64,000 nucleotides of DNA from Amycolatopsis thailandensis (lineage in GTDB: Bacteria > Actinomycetota > Actinomycetes > Mycobacteriales > Pseudonocardiaceae), in NCBI RefSeq assembly GCF_002234405.1, contig NZ_NMQT01000030.1, positions 93,846 to 157,845 on the forward strand, given 5' to 3'. Positions 52,176 to 60,325 of the stretch are shown here, in pieces. The position numbers and the translations under genes are program-made. The notes below the pieces were generated by a model. The model had not been told where the DNA came from. It searched no databases and saw nothing but the letters and a program-made list of their open reading frames with translations. Each line of letters begins with the position of its first letter. Position 1 is the first letter of the stretch.

Positions 52176-53480
52176 TCAGAAGTGGGTGCGGACGAAATCG
52201 AGCACGGTCTCGCCGTCGGGGCCGACGACCGGGATGAGGGGCCACTTGTCGAACACGGTGCAGGGATGCGACAGACCGAGGGCGATCCAGTCGCCGACCT
52301 CGACCGGTGACGACTCGGGCAGGGTGAGGAACGCGTGCTGGTCGTTCATCTTCTGGATGGAGTGACCTTCGAGCACGGAGGGTGCTCCGCCGCTCTTGCG
52401 GATCAGGCGCGGCTCGGGCATGCCTTCGTCGAAGGAGGCGTCGCGTTTGCCGATGGTGAGCAGGGCGAGTTCGTCCGTCGGCTTCGACGTCACCTGGGCC
52501 CAGGCGCGCAGCGCGGGACGGAACGAGGCGACGCCCTCGATCCGCGGGTGCTCGCCCAGCGGGGAGATCACGCGGTAGAAGCCGTCGTCGTGGGTCACGT
52601 AGGCGCCGCTGCGCAGGATCGGCAGGACGTCCAGGTCACCCCAGTCCTTGGTGAGTTCGTCGGCGACGCGGTCGAAGTACGCGCTGCCGCCGCCGGTGAC
52701 GATGATCTGCCCGGCGTCGTCGAGCAAGCCCTTGCCGTGGAAAGCGAAGACGAGTTCCCGAAGACCGTCCACATAGGAACTGATCAGCTGGAGCGACTTC
52801 TCGTCGGTGTGGTGGGAGAGCGCGCCCTCGTAACCGCCGGATCCGCGCAGCCGCAGGGCGGGGCTCGCGTGCGCGGCTTCGGCGACGGCGAGCGCGGTCT
52901 CGGTGTCGCGGACACCGGTGCGGCCGCCCTCGGCGCCGAGTTCGACGAGGACGTCCACCTTGCGGCGGGCACCGCGCAGGGCTTCGGTCATCAGCTCGAC
53001 ACCGCGGACCGAGTCGACCCAGCAGACGAACTCGAAGTCGTCGTCGGCGTCCAGTTCCGCGGCGAGCCACTTCAAGCCCGACGGGTCGAGAAGCTGGTTC
53101 GCCAGCAGGATCCGGGAAACCCCGAACGCCCGGTAGATCCGCAGGTGCCCGGCGTTCGCGCAGGTGATCCCCCAGGAGCCGTGCTGGAGTTGTCGCTCGA
53201 ACAGCTGCGGCGCCATCGTCGTCTTGCCGTGCGGCGCCAGCGCGACACCACGTTCGGCGCACCAGTCGGCCATCGTGCGCAGGTTGTGTTCGACGGCCTC
53301 TTCGTCGAGGACGACGAACGGGCCGAAGAAGCCGTCCTCGAACAGCTTCGCGCCGCGGGCGGCGGCTTCGCCGATCGTGAGTCCCGACAGCGCGGGCGCG
53401 ACCGAGCGGAAGCGCCAGTCGACGCGCTCCTCGCGGACGGCCGCGACCGCGGCGGAATCGATGGTGCCGGCTTCGAACAT
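52176..53480 (-). CDS. PLP-dependent D-amino-acid/amino-sugar-acid deaminase (fold type III)
   Basis: A 434-residue enzyme with an alanine-racemase-like N-terminal barrel and a C-terminal D-serine-dehydratase-like domain. The PLP lysine is Lys86 in Leu-Ala-Pro-His-Gly-Lys-Thr-Thr-Met; the phosphate-binding Gly-Gly-Gly-Ser-Ala-Tyr motif is near residue 277; a late Gly-Asp-Trp-Ile-Ala-Leu-Gly-Leu-Ser-His-Pro-Cys segment provides the metal/substrate site of DSD-like enzymes. These eliminate ammonia from beta-hydroxy amino acids such as D-serine or D-glucosaminate. GAGGTGA precedes ATG 53480. First gene of the operon, divergent from KDG kinase; D-glucosaminate to KDG fits the setting best. Confidence 0.88.
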   Translation of the reverse strand: MFEAGTIDSAAVAAVREERVDWRFRSVAPALSGLTIGEAAARGAKLFEDGFFGPFVVLDEEAVEHNLRTMADWCAERGVALAPHGKTTMAPQLFERQLQHGSWGITCANAGHLRIYRAFGVSRILLANQLLDPSGLKWLAAELDADDDFEFVCWVDSVRGVELMTEALRGARRKVDVLVELGAEGGRTGVRDTETALAVAEAAHASPALRLRGSGGYEGALSHHTDEKSLQLISSYVDGLRELVFAFHGKGLLDDAGQIIVTGGGSAYFDRVADELTKDWGDLDVLPILRSGAYVTHDDGFYRVISPLGEHPRIEGVASFRPALRAWAQVTSKPTDELALLTIGKRDASFDEGMPEPRLIRKSGGAPSVLEGHSIQKMNDQHAFLTLPESSPVEVGDWIALGLSHPCTVFDKWPLIPVVGPDGETVLDFVRTHF

Positions 53481-53493
53481 GAGGTTCACCTCG

Positions 53494-53530
53494 GTTGCGT
53501 ATGTTGCAACGGACGTTGCGCATATTGCGT
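53494..53530. promoter_or_regulatory. Candidate IclR operator in the divergent promoter
   Basis: A cluster of TTGCG/TTGCA units arranged as inverted and direct repeats (ATGCGCAAC-GTCC-GTTGCAACAT on the minus strand, flanked by CGCAAT and ACGCAAC), centred between the deaminase and kinase genes. Position and symmetry suit autoregulation and joint control by the IclR protein encoded at 54569. Confidence 0.55.
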
Positions 53531-53591
53531 GGGATAGGTGTAGCATCCGGTCCGCTAGAGGTCAACGGCGTGACGACTAGGAGACGCGAAG

Positions 53592-54572
53592 GTGACAAGC
53601 GCGCCCCACGTTTTGTGCATCGGGGAGTCGATGGCCTTGTTCGTACCGGCCGAATCCGGGCCGCCCGACGAGGTGCGGAAGTGGGTACGGACGATCGGCG
53701 GGGCCGAGTCGAACGTCGCCTGCCATCTCCCGGCGCTGGGTTTCACCAGCGCGTGGGTGAGCGCCGTCGGCGACGATCCGTTCGGTCGCGCGCTGGTGCG
53801 CGAGATCGCCGCCGCGGGGGTGGACGTCAGCGCGGTCATGGTCGACCCGACGCGTCCGACAGGGCTCTACATCAAGGAAAGCGGTGCTCAAGGCAGCCCT
53901 GTGCGGTACTACCGCAAGGGGTCGGCCGCGTCCGGGATGGACGCCGGGCTGCTGGGGAAACTCGATCTCGACGGGGTGCGCGTCATCCATCTGTCCGGGA
54001 TCACGCCCGCGCTGTCGGACGGCTGCCTCGACCTGGTGCGCGCCCTGATGGAACGCCCGCGCGGCGACACGCTGGTGTCGTTCGACGTGAACTTCCGGCC
54101 CGCGCTGTGGACCGGTCGCGATCCTTCGGTGCTGGCCGAATTGGCCGCCCGCGCAGACATCGTGCTCGCCGGTGAGGACGAAGCCGAGCGGGTGTGGGGG
54201 ACCGGTGACCCGGAGCGGCTGCGAACCGCGCTGCCCGGGCCGAAGACGCTGGTCGTCAAGCACGGGGAACGCGGCGTGACCCTGATCGACGGCGACGAGG
54301 CGCCCCTGTTCTCGCCCGCGCTCCAGGTCGACGTCGTGGAGCCGGTCGGCGCCGGTGACGCGTTCGCGGCCGGCTTCCTCGCCGCCACCCTGCGCGGCGA
54401 CGCCCCGGCGGCGCGGCTGCGGCGCGGTCACCTCCAGGCCGCCGCCACCCTGTTGACCCACGACGACGTGGGGACGCCACTGCCGGAATCCGTCGTCGAA
54501 GCGCTCCTCGGTGCGGATGAGGCAGCATGGGCGGCGGCGAAGCTGACGGACAAGGGATTGGTGGGCGGATGA
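53592..54572 (+). CDS. 2-keto-3-deoxygluconate kinase-like sugar kinase (PfkB)
   Basis: A 326-residue ribokinase-family enzyme that phosphorylates a sugar acid with ATP. Motifs: N-terminal Cys-Ile-Gly-Glu-Ser-Met-Ala-Leu-Phe, substrate-binding Gly-Gly-Ala-Glu-Ser-Asn-Val-Ala, the KdgK-like Arg-Tyr-Tyr-Arg-Lys-Gly-Ser-Ala-Ala, Asp-Val-Asn-Phe-Arg-Pro-Ala-Leu-Trp, and the catalytic PfkB signature Pro-Val-Gly-Ala-Gly-Asp-Ala-Phe-Ala-Ala-Gly. The set is closest to KDG kinases (product KDPG). AGGAGA precedes GTG 53592. The stop overlaps the IclR start by 4 nt. No KDPG aldolase gene is present in the window. Confidence 0.9.
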   Translation: MTSAPHVLCIGESMALFVPAESGPPDEVRKWVRTIGGAESNVACHLPALGFTSAWVSAVGDDPFGRALVREIAAAGVDVSAVMVDPTRPTGLYIKESGAQGSPVRYYRKGSAASGMDAGLLGKLDLDGVRVIHLSGITPALSDGCLDLVRALMERPRGDTLVSFDVNFRPALWTGRDPSVLAELAARADIVLAGEDEAERVWGTGDPERLRTALPGPKTLVVKHGERGVTLIDGDEAPLFSPALQVDVVEPVGAGDAFAAGFLAATLRGDAPAARLRRGHLQAAATLLTHDDVGTPLPESVVEALLGADEAAWAAAKLTDKGLVGG

Positions 54573-55333
54573 GCCAGAGCCTGGACAGGGCACTCACGCT
54601 GCTGAGCGGGCTCGCCCGTGAGCCGAAGACCCTCGATCAGCTCGCCGAGGAGATCGGCGTGCACAAGTCGACCGTGCTGCGCCTGCTCCGGACGCTGGAG
54701 TCGCACCACTTCGTGCGCCGGGAAGGGCAGCGGTACTACCGGCTGGGCAGCGCGCTGTTCGACCTCGCGCAGCAGGCGCTGGAGGACCGCGATGTCCGCC
54801 GCACCGCGCAATCGGCGCTCGCCGGGCTCAACGCCCGCACCGGGCACACCATCCACCTCGCGTCCTATGAGGACGGCGAAGTCGTCTACATCGACAAGTT
54901 CGAGGGCAGGCATTCGGTGCGGATGTACTCCCGCATCGGGAAACGCGCCCCCTTGCACTGCACCGCCGTCGGCAAGGTGCTCGTCGCGGCGATGACGCCG
55001 GAGAAACAGGCGGACGTGGTGTCGAGGATCGACTTCTTCGTCCGCACACCGAACACGATCACCACGCCCGAGGCGTACGGGAAAGAACTCGCGCTCGTCG
55101 CCGACCGCGGCTACGCGGTGGACAACGCCGAACACGAGGACTTCATCCACTGCGTCGCCGCGCCGGTCCGGGGGCCGGGCGGCGTGGTGCTGGCGGCCGC
55201 GTCGATCTCGGTGCCGAAGGTCCTGCTGGACTACGACGGCCTGATGGGGCTCGTGCCCGAACTGGTGGCCGCCACCGAAGAAGCTTCCGTCCACAGTGGA
55301 TGGACGGGGAACCGAAAGGGGAAGTTGGAATGA
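54569..55333 (+). CDS. IclR family transcriptional regulator
   Basis: A 254-residue regulator: winged helix at 1-65 (LDRALTLLSGLAREPKTLDQ, then Lys-Ser-Thr-Val-Leu-Arg-Leu-Leu-Arg-Thr-Leu) and an effector-binding GAF-like domain (Arg-Ala-Pro-Leu-His-Cys-Thr-Ala-Val-Gly-Lys-Val-Leu and Tyr-Ala-Val-Asp-Asn-Ala-Glu-His). KdgR-like IclR proteins sense KDG and repress sugar-acid genes, which suits this context. ATG 54569 overlaps the kinase stop (ATGA); its own stop overlaps the RidA start. Likely operator at 53494-53530. Confidence 0.92.
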   Translation: MSQSLDRALTLLSGLAREPKTLDQLAEEIGVHKSTVLRLLRTLESHHFVRREGQRYYRLGSALFDLAQQALEDRDVRRTAQSALAGLNARTGHTIHLASYEDGEVVYIDKFEGRHSVRMYSRIGKRAPLHCTAVGKVLVAAMTPEKQADVVSRIDFFVRTPNTITTPEAYGKELALVADRGYAVDNAEHEDFIHCVAAPVRGPGGVVLAAASISVPKVLLDYDGLMGLVPELVAATEEASVHSGWTGNRKGKLE

Positions 55334-55713
55334 GCAAGACCGCGATCAGCACGGAGAACGCGCCGAAGCCGGTGGCCGCGTTCTCGCAGGCGGTCCGCAA
55401 GGGCAACATCCTGCAGGTGGCCGGTCAGGTCGCCTTCGACCCGGCCACCGGCGCCATCGTCGGCGACACGGTCGGCGAGCAGACCGAGCAGACCTTCAAG
55501 AACATCGAAGCGGTGCTCGAGGCCGCCGGTTCGAGCCTGGCCGACGCGGTGATGGTGCGAGTGTACCTGACCGACGTCGACCACTTCGGCGTGTTCAACG
55601 AGGTCTACAACAAGCTGATCGGCGAGGCCCCGCACCCGGCCCGCACCACCGTGTATGTCGGCCTGCCCGCCGGACTGCTGGTGGAGATCGACGTCCTGGC
55701 CGTGGTGGACTGA
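55330..55713 (+). CDS. RidA family enamine/imine deaminase
   Basis: A 127-residue RidA/YjgF/UK114 protein: Gly-Asn-Ile-Leu-Gln-Val-Ala-Gly-Gln-Val-Ala-Phe-Asp-Pro, Gln-Thr-Phe-Lys-Asn-Ile-Glu-Ala-Val-Leu, Val-Arg-Val-Tyr-Leu-Thr-Asp and the end Pro-Ala-Gly-Leu-Leu-Val-Glu-Ile-Asp-Val-Leu-Ala. The Arg that binds substrate in Rid enzymes is in Ala-Arg-Thr-Thr-Val. RidA hydrolyses reactive enamine/imine intermediates made by PLP dehydratases, so it pairs naturally with the deaminase at 52176. ATG 55330 overlaps the IclR stop. Confidence 0.93.
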   Translation: MSKTAISTENAPKPVAAFSQAVRKGNILQVAGQVAFDPATGAIVGDTVGEQTEQTFKNIEAVLEAAGSSLADAVMVRVYLTDVDHFGVFNEVYNKLIGEAPHPARTTVYVGLPAGLLVEIDVLAVVD

Positions 55714-55724
55714 TCCCCGCGCGT

Positions 55725-55781
55725 GTGTCATGAGGGGTCCCCATGGGGCATTTCTTGTCCTATGGGGACCCCTCATGACAC
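55725..55781. terminator. Bidirectional terminator palindrome
   Basis: 20-bp perfect outer stem (55725-55744 and 55762-55781) extended by six more pairs (some G-U) to a 5-nt loop, between convergent RidA and ACC deaminase genes. Half-site GTCATGAGGGGTCCCC, shared with 57475-57529. Confidence 0.88.
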
Positions 55782-55790
55782 CCCAGGGAG

Positions 55791-56786
55791 TCAGAGCACG
55801 CTCGTGTACCCGTTCAGCGCGGGCTGCCCGCCCAAGTGCGCGAAGAGCACGTTCGAGTCCCGCGCGATCTCACCGCGCGCGACCAGGTCGATCAGCCCCG
55901 CCATCGACTTGCCCTCGTACACCGGATCGGTGAGGACACCCTCCAGCCGAGCCAGCGTCCGGATCGCGTCCAAAGTGGACTCGTCCGGGATGCCGTAGAT
56001 CCCGGCGTGGTACCGCTCGTCCAGCTCGACCTCTTCGATCTCGCCGGCGCCGATCAACTCCGCGGTCGCCCGGGCGATCCGGGTGACCTGGTCGCGGGTC
56101 TCGGCCGGTTTCGCCGATCCGTCGATACCCAGGATCCGCCGCGGCTTGCCCGACAGCGCGGCCCCGGCGACCATTCCGGCCTGGGTGCTGCCGGTGACCG
56201 AGCACACGACCACTGTGTCGAAGAAGACGCCGAGTTCGGCTTCCTGCGCTTCGAGCTCGACGATCCAGTTCGCGAAGCCGAGCCCGCCGAGGCGGTGGTC
56301 CGACCCGCCGGCCGGGATCGCGTACGGCTTCCCGCCGCCGGCTTCGATCTCCTTGACCGCGTTCTCCCAGCTCTCCTTGAACCCGACGCCGAATCCGGCC
56401 TCGACCATCCGGATGTCCGCGCCGAGGATGCGCGAGAGCTGGATGTTGCCGACCTTGTCGTACAGCGGGTCGTTCCAGTCGACCCAGCTCTCCTGCACCA
56501 GCACGGCCTTGAGCCCGGCCCGCGCGGCGGCCGCGGCGACCTGACGGGTGTGGTTCGACTGCACGCCGCCGATCGAGATCAGCGTGTCCGCCCCGGAAGC
56601 GAGCGCGTCGGCGACCAGGTATTCGAGCTTCCGGGTCTTGTTGCCGCCGAACGCGATACCGGAATTGACGTCCTCGCGTTTCGCCCAGACCTTCGCGCCG
56701 CCGAGGTGGGCGGTGAGCCGGTCGAGCGGGTGGACGGGGGAGGGGCCGAGCAGCAGCGGGTAGCGCGGGAAGTCGGCGAGGATCAT
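55791..56786 (-). CDS. acdS: 1-Aminocyclopropane-1-carboxylate deaminase
   Basis: Opens the cyclopropane ring of ACC to give 2-oxobutanoate and ammonia; PLP enzyme of tryptophan-synthase-beta fold. 331 residues. PLP lysine Lys50 in [15 protein letters not shown]; late Glu in Asp-Pro-Val-Tyr-Glu-Gly-Lys-Ser and Leu in Phe-Ala-His-Leu-Gly-Gly. That Glu/Leu pair separates true ACC deaminases from D-cysteine desulfhydrases, which have other residues. It is coupled (4-nt overlap) to a GntR regulator. Consistent with a soil organism that meets plant ACC. Confidence 0.88.
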   Translation of the reverse strand: MILADFPRYPLLLGPSPVHPLDRLTAHLGGAKVWAKREDVNSGIAFGGNKTRKLEYLVADALASGADTLISIGGVQSNHTRQVAAAAARAGLKAVLVQESWVDWNDPLYDKVGNIQLSRILGADIRMVEAGFGVGFKESWENAVKEIEAGGGKPYAIPAGGSDHRLGGLGFANWIVELEAQEAELGVFFDTVVVCSVTGSTQAGMVAGAALSGKPRRILGIDGSAKPAETRDQVTRIARATAELIGAGEIEEVELDERYHAGIYGIPDESTLDAIRTLARLEGVLTDPVYEGKSMAGLIDLVARGEIARDSNVLFAHLGGQPALNGYTSVL

Positions 56787-57430
56787 GGCGTCTCCAGGAG
56801 GGCTTCGAGTTCGGTCCAGATCGTGGCGGTGATCGCGCAGGCCGCGTCGACGTCGCCCGCTTCGATGGCGTCGGCCAGTTCAGAGTGGCGCTGGACGGAC
56901 CGGTGCGCGGGCAGAGAGCCGAAGCGGGCGTATTCGAGACGTCGGAGCAGCGGTGTGTAGCGGGCCAGCGTCGCGGCGATCGCCCGGTTGCGCGCGGCGG
57001 CTACCGGGACGTCGTGGAGTTCGTCGTCGGCGGCGATCGCGGCCGCGATGTCCCCGGCGGCGATAGCGTCGGCAAACCGGGTGTTGGCCGCGCGCATCGC
57101 CGCGACCTCGGCGGCCCCCATCCGTGGCGCGCCCGCGCGGACGGCGAACTCGTGCAGCGCGCGCACCAGCTGGAGCGCGTCGCGGACGTCGTCGGGGACG
57201 AACCCGGCCACGCGTGTGTAGCTCTGCGGCTTCGACTCGACGAGGCCGTCCTCGATGAGCCTCAGCAGCGCCTGGCGCACCGGCGCCCTCGACAAGCCGA
57301 GCTGATCGGCCAGGTCGCCGTCGCGCAGGTTCGTCCCCGGCGGCAAGGTGCCGTCGATGATCGCCCGGCGGATGTTCTCGTAGGCCTCGTCCCTCAGGAG
57401 GGACCTCGGCACCTTCGCTAACCCACTCAC
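56783..57430 (-). CDS. GntR family regulator (FadR/FCD type)
   Basis: A 215-residue regulator: winged helix 1-75 ([21 protein letters not shown]) and a helical FCD effector domain with metal-ligand-like residues (Asp-Asp-Glu-Leu-His, His-Ser-Glu-Leu). GTG 57430. It is translationally coupled to acdS, whose expression it presumably controls in response to ACC or a related compound. A palindrome directly upstream of the start is a likely autoregulatory site. Confidence 0.9.
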   Translation of the reverse strand: MSGLAKVPRSLLRDEAYENIRRAIIDGTLPPGTNLRDGDLADQLGLSRAPVRQALLRLIEDGLVESKPQSYTRVAGFVPDDVRDALQLVRALHEFAVRAGAPRMGAAEVAAMRAANTRFADAIAAGDIAAAIAADDELHDVPVAAARNRAIAATLARYTPLLRRLEYARFGSLPAHRSVQRHSELADAIEAGDVDAACAITATIWTELEALLETP

Positions 57431-57445
57431 ATCTAAAATGTTAGT
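57431..57445 (-). promoter_or_regulatory. Candidate GntR operator
   Basis: ATCTAAAATGTTAGT, with CTAA/TTAG arms around AATG, immediately before the GntR start codon; AT-rich against its surroundings and probably overlapping the -10 region. Confidence 0.5.
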
Positions 57446-57474
57446 CGAGTGTGAGGCTCGTTGGTAGGGCCGGA

Positions 57475-57529
57475 TGTCATGAGGGGTCCCCTTGGGACAA
57501 AATTTGTCTTAAGGGGACCCCTCATGACA
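57475..57529. terminator. 55-nt near-perfect palindrome
   Basis: Arms of 27 nt (57475-57501 and 57503-57529) around one base, two G-U pairs, otherwise perfect; it ends the DUF1844 transcript. Shares the GTCATGAGGGGTCCCC half-site with 55725 and the CAAAATTTG centre with 28021. Confidence 0.85.
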
Positions 57530-57547
57530 CTTGAGGAACGGGGAGAC

Positions 57548-57907
57548 CTAGTAGACCGGCCCCGTGTACTTCTCGCCCGGACCCTGTCCGGGAGCGTCCG
57601 GCACGGCCGAAGCCTCCCGGAACGCCTTCTGCAACGACTGGAGGCCGTCGCGCAACGGGCCCGCGTGCAGGCCGAGATACTCTGCCGAAGCGGTCACCAG
57701 CCCGGCGAGGGCGGTGATCAGGCGGCGGGCCTCGTCGAGGTCGCGGTGCGGTGAGTTCGCCGGATCCTCGTCGGCGAGGCCGAGTCGTTCGGCGCCGGCG
57801 GAGAGCAGCATGACGGCCGCCCTGCTGATCACCTCGACGCTCGGGATGTCCTCCAGGCCGCGGACGTCCGGGGAATACGGGGGTTGCTGAACGGGTTCAT
57901 CTGACAC
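57548..57907 (-). CDS. DUF1844 family protein
   Basis: A 119-residue protein of the DUF1844 type: Leu-Glu-Asp-Ile-Pro-Ser-Val-Glu-Val-Ile-Ser-Arg-Ala-Ala-Val-Met-Leu-Leu, then a helix with Leu-Asp-Glu-Ala-Arg-Arg-Leu-Ile-Thr-Ala-Leu-Ala and Leu-Arg-Asp-Gly-Leu-Gln-Ser-Leu-Gln. Small, all-helical, no known reaction. It is typically found divergent from infC in actinomycetes, as here. GTG 57907 with GGAAGGG 8 nt upstream; a much longer frame overlapping infC antisense is an artefact. It reads away from infC across a shared 270-nt control region. Confidence 0.85.
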   Translation of the reverse strand: MSDEPVQQPPYSPDVRGLEDIPSVEVISRAAVMLLSAGAERLGLADEDPANSPHRDLDEARRLITALAGLVTASAEYLGLHAGPLRDGLQSLQKAFREASAVPDAPGQGPGEKYTGPVY

Positions 57908-58177
57908 GTCTGGTACCCTTCCACGAGCGACCAGCCCCCGAGCGATCGGGGGCGGCAAGTGGAGCCCCGCTCCCACCCGCGTCACCGCCGCAACACCAGG
58001 TGTCCGGGTCCGGTCTCGCCAAAGACGATTTCGGGCGTCCGAGGCGGTGTGTTCGGTTCTGGAGACTGAACGCGATCGGAATGAGTGGGCCTCGAGTACC
58101 TCACGGTACCGGGGCCTTCGGCATGTGGGCACCAGGTCGAAACGGTAGAAGAATTTACCTCGAACCAGGGAGGCCCC
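57908..58177 (+). other. infC leader and divergent promoter region
   Basis: No gene. It contains a CCCCCGAG-CGAT-CGGGGG-type hairpin near 57927-57945 and a GTACC-TCAC-GGTAC hairpin at about 58096-58109. The latter could mark a leader control element for the infC-rpmI-rplT operon, which is autoregulated in many bacteria; no known ribosomal-protein leader motif was recognised with certainty. Confidence 0.4.
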
Positions 58178-58753
58178 ATCAGCTCCGAGACACGCATCAA
58201 CGACCGAATCCGGGTGCCGGAAGTCCGCCTCGTCGGACCCGCCGGTGAACAGGTCGGCATCGTCCGGATCGAAGATGCGCTGCGGCTGGCACAGGAGAAC
58301 GATCTCGATCTCGTCGAGGTCGCTCCTCAGGCACGCCCGCCCGTATGCAAGCTCATGGACTTCGGCAAGTTCAAGTACGAGAGCGCGCAGAAGGCCCGCG
58401 AGTCCCGCCGCAACCAGCAGCTCACCGTCATCAAAGAGCAGAAGCTGCGGCCGAAGATCGATCAGCACGACTACGAGACCAAGAAGGGTCACGTGTCGCG
58501 CTTCCTCGCGGCAGGCAACAAGGTCAAGGTCACGATCATGTTCCGTGGTCGCGAGCAGTCCCGGCCGGAACTCGGTTTCCGGCTGCTGCAGAAGCTCGCC
58601 GACGAGGTGACGGAACTCGGTTTCGTCGAGTCGTCGCCGAAGCAGGACGGCCGCAACATGATCATGGTGTTGGCTCCGCACAAGAACGTGAAGCCGCAGA
58701 AGGCCGCGAAGGCAGCCAAGGACGATTCGTCCGAGCCGCCCGCCGACGCGTAG
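58178..58753 (+). CDS. infC: Translation initiation factor IF-3 (ATC start)
   Basis: IF-3 binds the 30S subunit, keeps it apart from 50S and checks the start codon. The 191-residue protein begins [18 protein letters not shown], and has the linker and C-terminal domain ([35 protein letters not shown]). The only start that gives the normal N-terminus is ATC 58178, preceded by AGGGAGG; the upstream GTG-initiated frame adds sequence foreign to IF-3. A rare AUU/AUC start is a known device by which IF-3 represses its own gene. First gene of infC-rpmI-rplT. Confidence 0.95.
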   Translation: MSSETRINDRIRVPEVRLVGPAGEQVGIVRIEDALRLAQENDLDLVEVAPQARPPVCKLMDFGKFKYESAQKARESRRNQQLTVIKEQKLRPKIDQHDYETKKGHVSRFLAAGNKVKVTIMFRGREQSRPELGFRLLQKLADEVTELGFVESSPKQDGRNMIMVLAPHKNVKPQKAAKAAKDDSSEPPADA

Positions 58754-58823
58754 CGCCGACCAGCACATGTCAGCGGCACACCGGAGCACCCCGGTGTGCC
58801 GCCGCACGAAAGAGGACAACGTA

Positions 58824-59018
58824 ATGCCGAAGATGAAGACGCACAGCGGGACGTCCAAGCGTGTCCGCGTCACGGGTTCGGGCAAGCTGCGCCGCCAGAA
58901 GGCCGGCCGTCGCCACCTGATGGAGAAGAAGTCCAACAGGCTCACCCGTCGCCTCGAAGGCACGACCGAGATCGCCAAGAACGACGTCGGCCGCGTCAAG
59001 CGCCTCCTCGGCCGCTGA
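58824..59018 (+). CDS. rpmI: 50S ribosomal protein L35 (bL35)
   Basis: 64 residues, very basic: [20 protein letters not shown], then Leu-Arg-Arg-Gln-Lys-Ala-Gly and the end Val-Lys-Arg-Leu-Leu-Gly. Full normal length for L35. GAGGA precedes ATG 58824; an in-frame upstream start at 58767 is not real. Second gene of the operon, 70 nt after infC; the gap holds a GCACACCGGAGC...GCACC...GGTGTGCCGC hairpin that may be regulatory. Confidence 0.97.
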   Translation: MPKMKTHSGTSKRVRVTGSGKLRRQKAGRRHLMEKKSNRLTRRLEGTTEIAKNDVGRVKRLLGR

Positions 59019-59080
59019 CACCCCCGCACTTGTAAACCCCGGGCGCGCCCGCCGCGCCCCCAGATCGACAGGATGGACCA

Positions 59081-59458
59081 GTGGCACGCGTCAAGAGGGC
59101 TGTCAACGCCCAGAAGAAGCGTCGCGCGACTCTCGAGCTCGCCAGCGGCTACCGCGGCCAGCGTTCGAGGCTGTACCGCAAGGCGAAGGAGCAGACGCTT
59201 CACTCGCTGAACTACGCCTACCGGGACCGTCGTGCCCGCAAGGGTGACTTCCGCCAGCTGTGGATCACCCGTATCAACGCGGCGGCCCGCGCCAACGGCG
59301 TGACCTACAACCGGTTCATCCAGGGCCTCAAGGCCGCGGGTGTCGAGGTCGACCGCAAGATCCTCGCGGACCTCGCCGTCAACGACGCCGCCGCCTTCAC
59401 CGCGCTGGCCGAGCTGGCCAAGGCGAACGTGAACACCGAAGAGAAGAAGTCGGCCTGA
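59081..59458 (+). CDS. rplT: 50S ribosomal protein L20 (bL20)
   Basis: 125 residues: [20 protein letters not shown], then [15 protein letters not shown] and the globular [11 protein letters not shown]. L20 binds 23S rRNA early in assembly and represses this operon in several bacteria. GTG 59081 with AGGATGG upstream. Its stop codon overlaps the presumed start of the rRNA methyltransferase by 3 nt within CTGA. Confidence 0.97.
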   Translation: MARVKRAVNAQKKRRATLELASGYRGQRSRLYRKAKEQTLHSLNYAYRDRRARKGDFRQLWITRINAAARANGVTYNRFIQGLKAAGVEVDRKILADLAVNDAAAFTALAELAKANVNTEEKKSA

Positions 59459-60285
59459 CCGGCGACAGCGCTTTTCCGCGACCCGGGGCGGCTCCGTTCA
59501 CCGAACGGACACCCCGGGTCGTTGCCGCGCGCAAGCTCACGCGCCGGGCCGAGCGTGAAAAGACCGGCCGGTTCCTCGCCGAGGGCGCGAACGCCGTCGA
59601 GGCCGCCCTCGAAGACGGCGGCAAGGTGTACGAGCTGTTCGTGACCGAACGCGCGGCCGCGCAGCACGAGCGGCTGCTCGTCACCGCGCGCGAGGCCGGT
59701 GTCCCCGTCTCGCCGATCACCGACCGCGCCGCCGACGGACTGTCCGAGACCGTGACACCGCAGGGCATCGTCGCCGTCTGCGCGCTCGTCGACCGTCCAC
59801 AAGAGACCGTCCTCAAGCCGGGCGCCAAGCTCGTCGTCGTCCTCGTCGACGTCGCGGACCCCGGCAACGCGGGCACCGTGATCCGGGTCGCGGACGCCGC
59901 CGGCGCCGACGCGGTCGTCCTCGCGGGGGACAGCGTCGACCCGCACAACGGCAAATGCGTCCGCGCGGCCGCCGGCAGCCTGTTCCACCCCGCCATCACC
60001 CGGATCCGGGACGTCGACGCGGCCTTGAAGGCCTGCTCCGCCGCCGGACTCCGCACGCTCGGCGCGCACGGTTACGCCGACACCGAACTCGATCAAGTGA
60101 CCTTCGACGAGCCCACCGCGTGGGTTTTCGGCAACGAGGCACATGGTTTGCCGCGGAGCGTCCAGGAGACTGTCGACCTCGCGGTCAAGATCCCGATGTA
60201 CGGCCGGGCGGAGAGCCTGAACCTCGCGACGGCCGCCGCGATCTGCGTGTACACCAACGCGATGGCGTCCCGGACTGATCGTTAA
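59455..60285 (+). CDS. TrmH/SpoU-family rRNA 2'-O-methyltransferase (apparent CTG start)
   Basis: SPOUT-class enzyme that methylates a ribose in rRNA using S-adenosylmethionine. About 276 residues: an N-terminal substrate-binding domain ([10 protein letters not shown]) and the knotted domain with [15 protein letters not shown] (motif 1), Phe-Gly-Asn-Glu-Ala-His-Gly-Leu (motif 2) and [10 protein letters not shown] (motif 3). No ATG, GTG or TTG occurs in frame where the protein should begin; CTG 59455, overlapping the rplT stop, is the best candidate. The next canonical start upstream would run 65 codons inside rplT. Confidence 0.88.
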   Translation: MTGDSAFPRPGAAPFTERTPRVVAARKLTRRAEREKTGRFLAEGANAVEAALEDGGKVYELFVTERAAAQHERLLVTAREAGVPVSPITDRAADGLSETVTPQGIVAVCALVDRPQETVLKPGAKLVVVLVDVADPGNAGTVIRVADAAGADAVVLAGDSVDPHNGKCVRAAAGSLFHPAITRIRDVDAALKACSAAGLRTLGAHGYADTELDQVTFDEPTAWVFGNEAHGLPRSVQETVDLAVKIPMYGRAESLNLATAAAICVYTNAMASRTDR

Positions 60286-60325
60286 GCTGCGGCGTCACCG
60301 TTTCCGTTGATTCACTGGGGTAATC

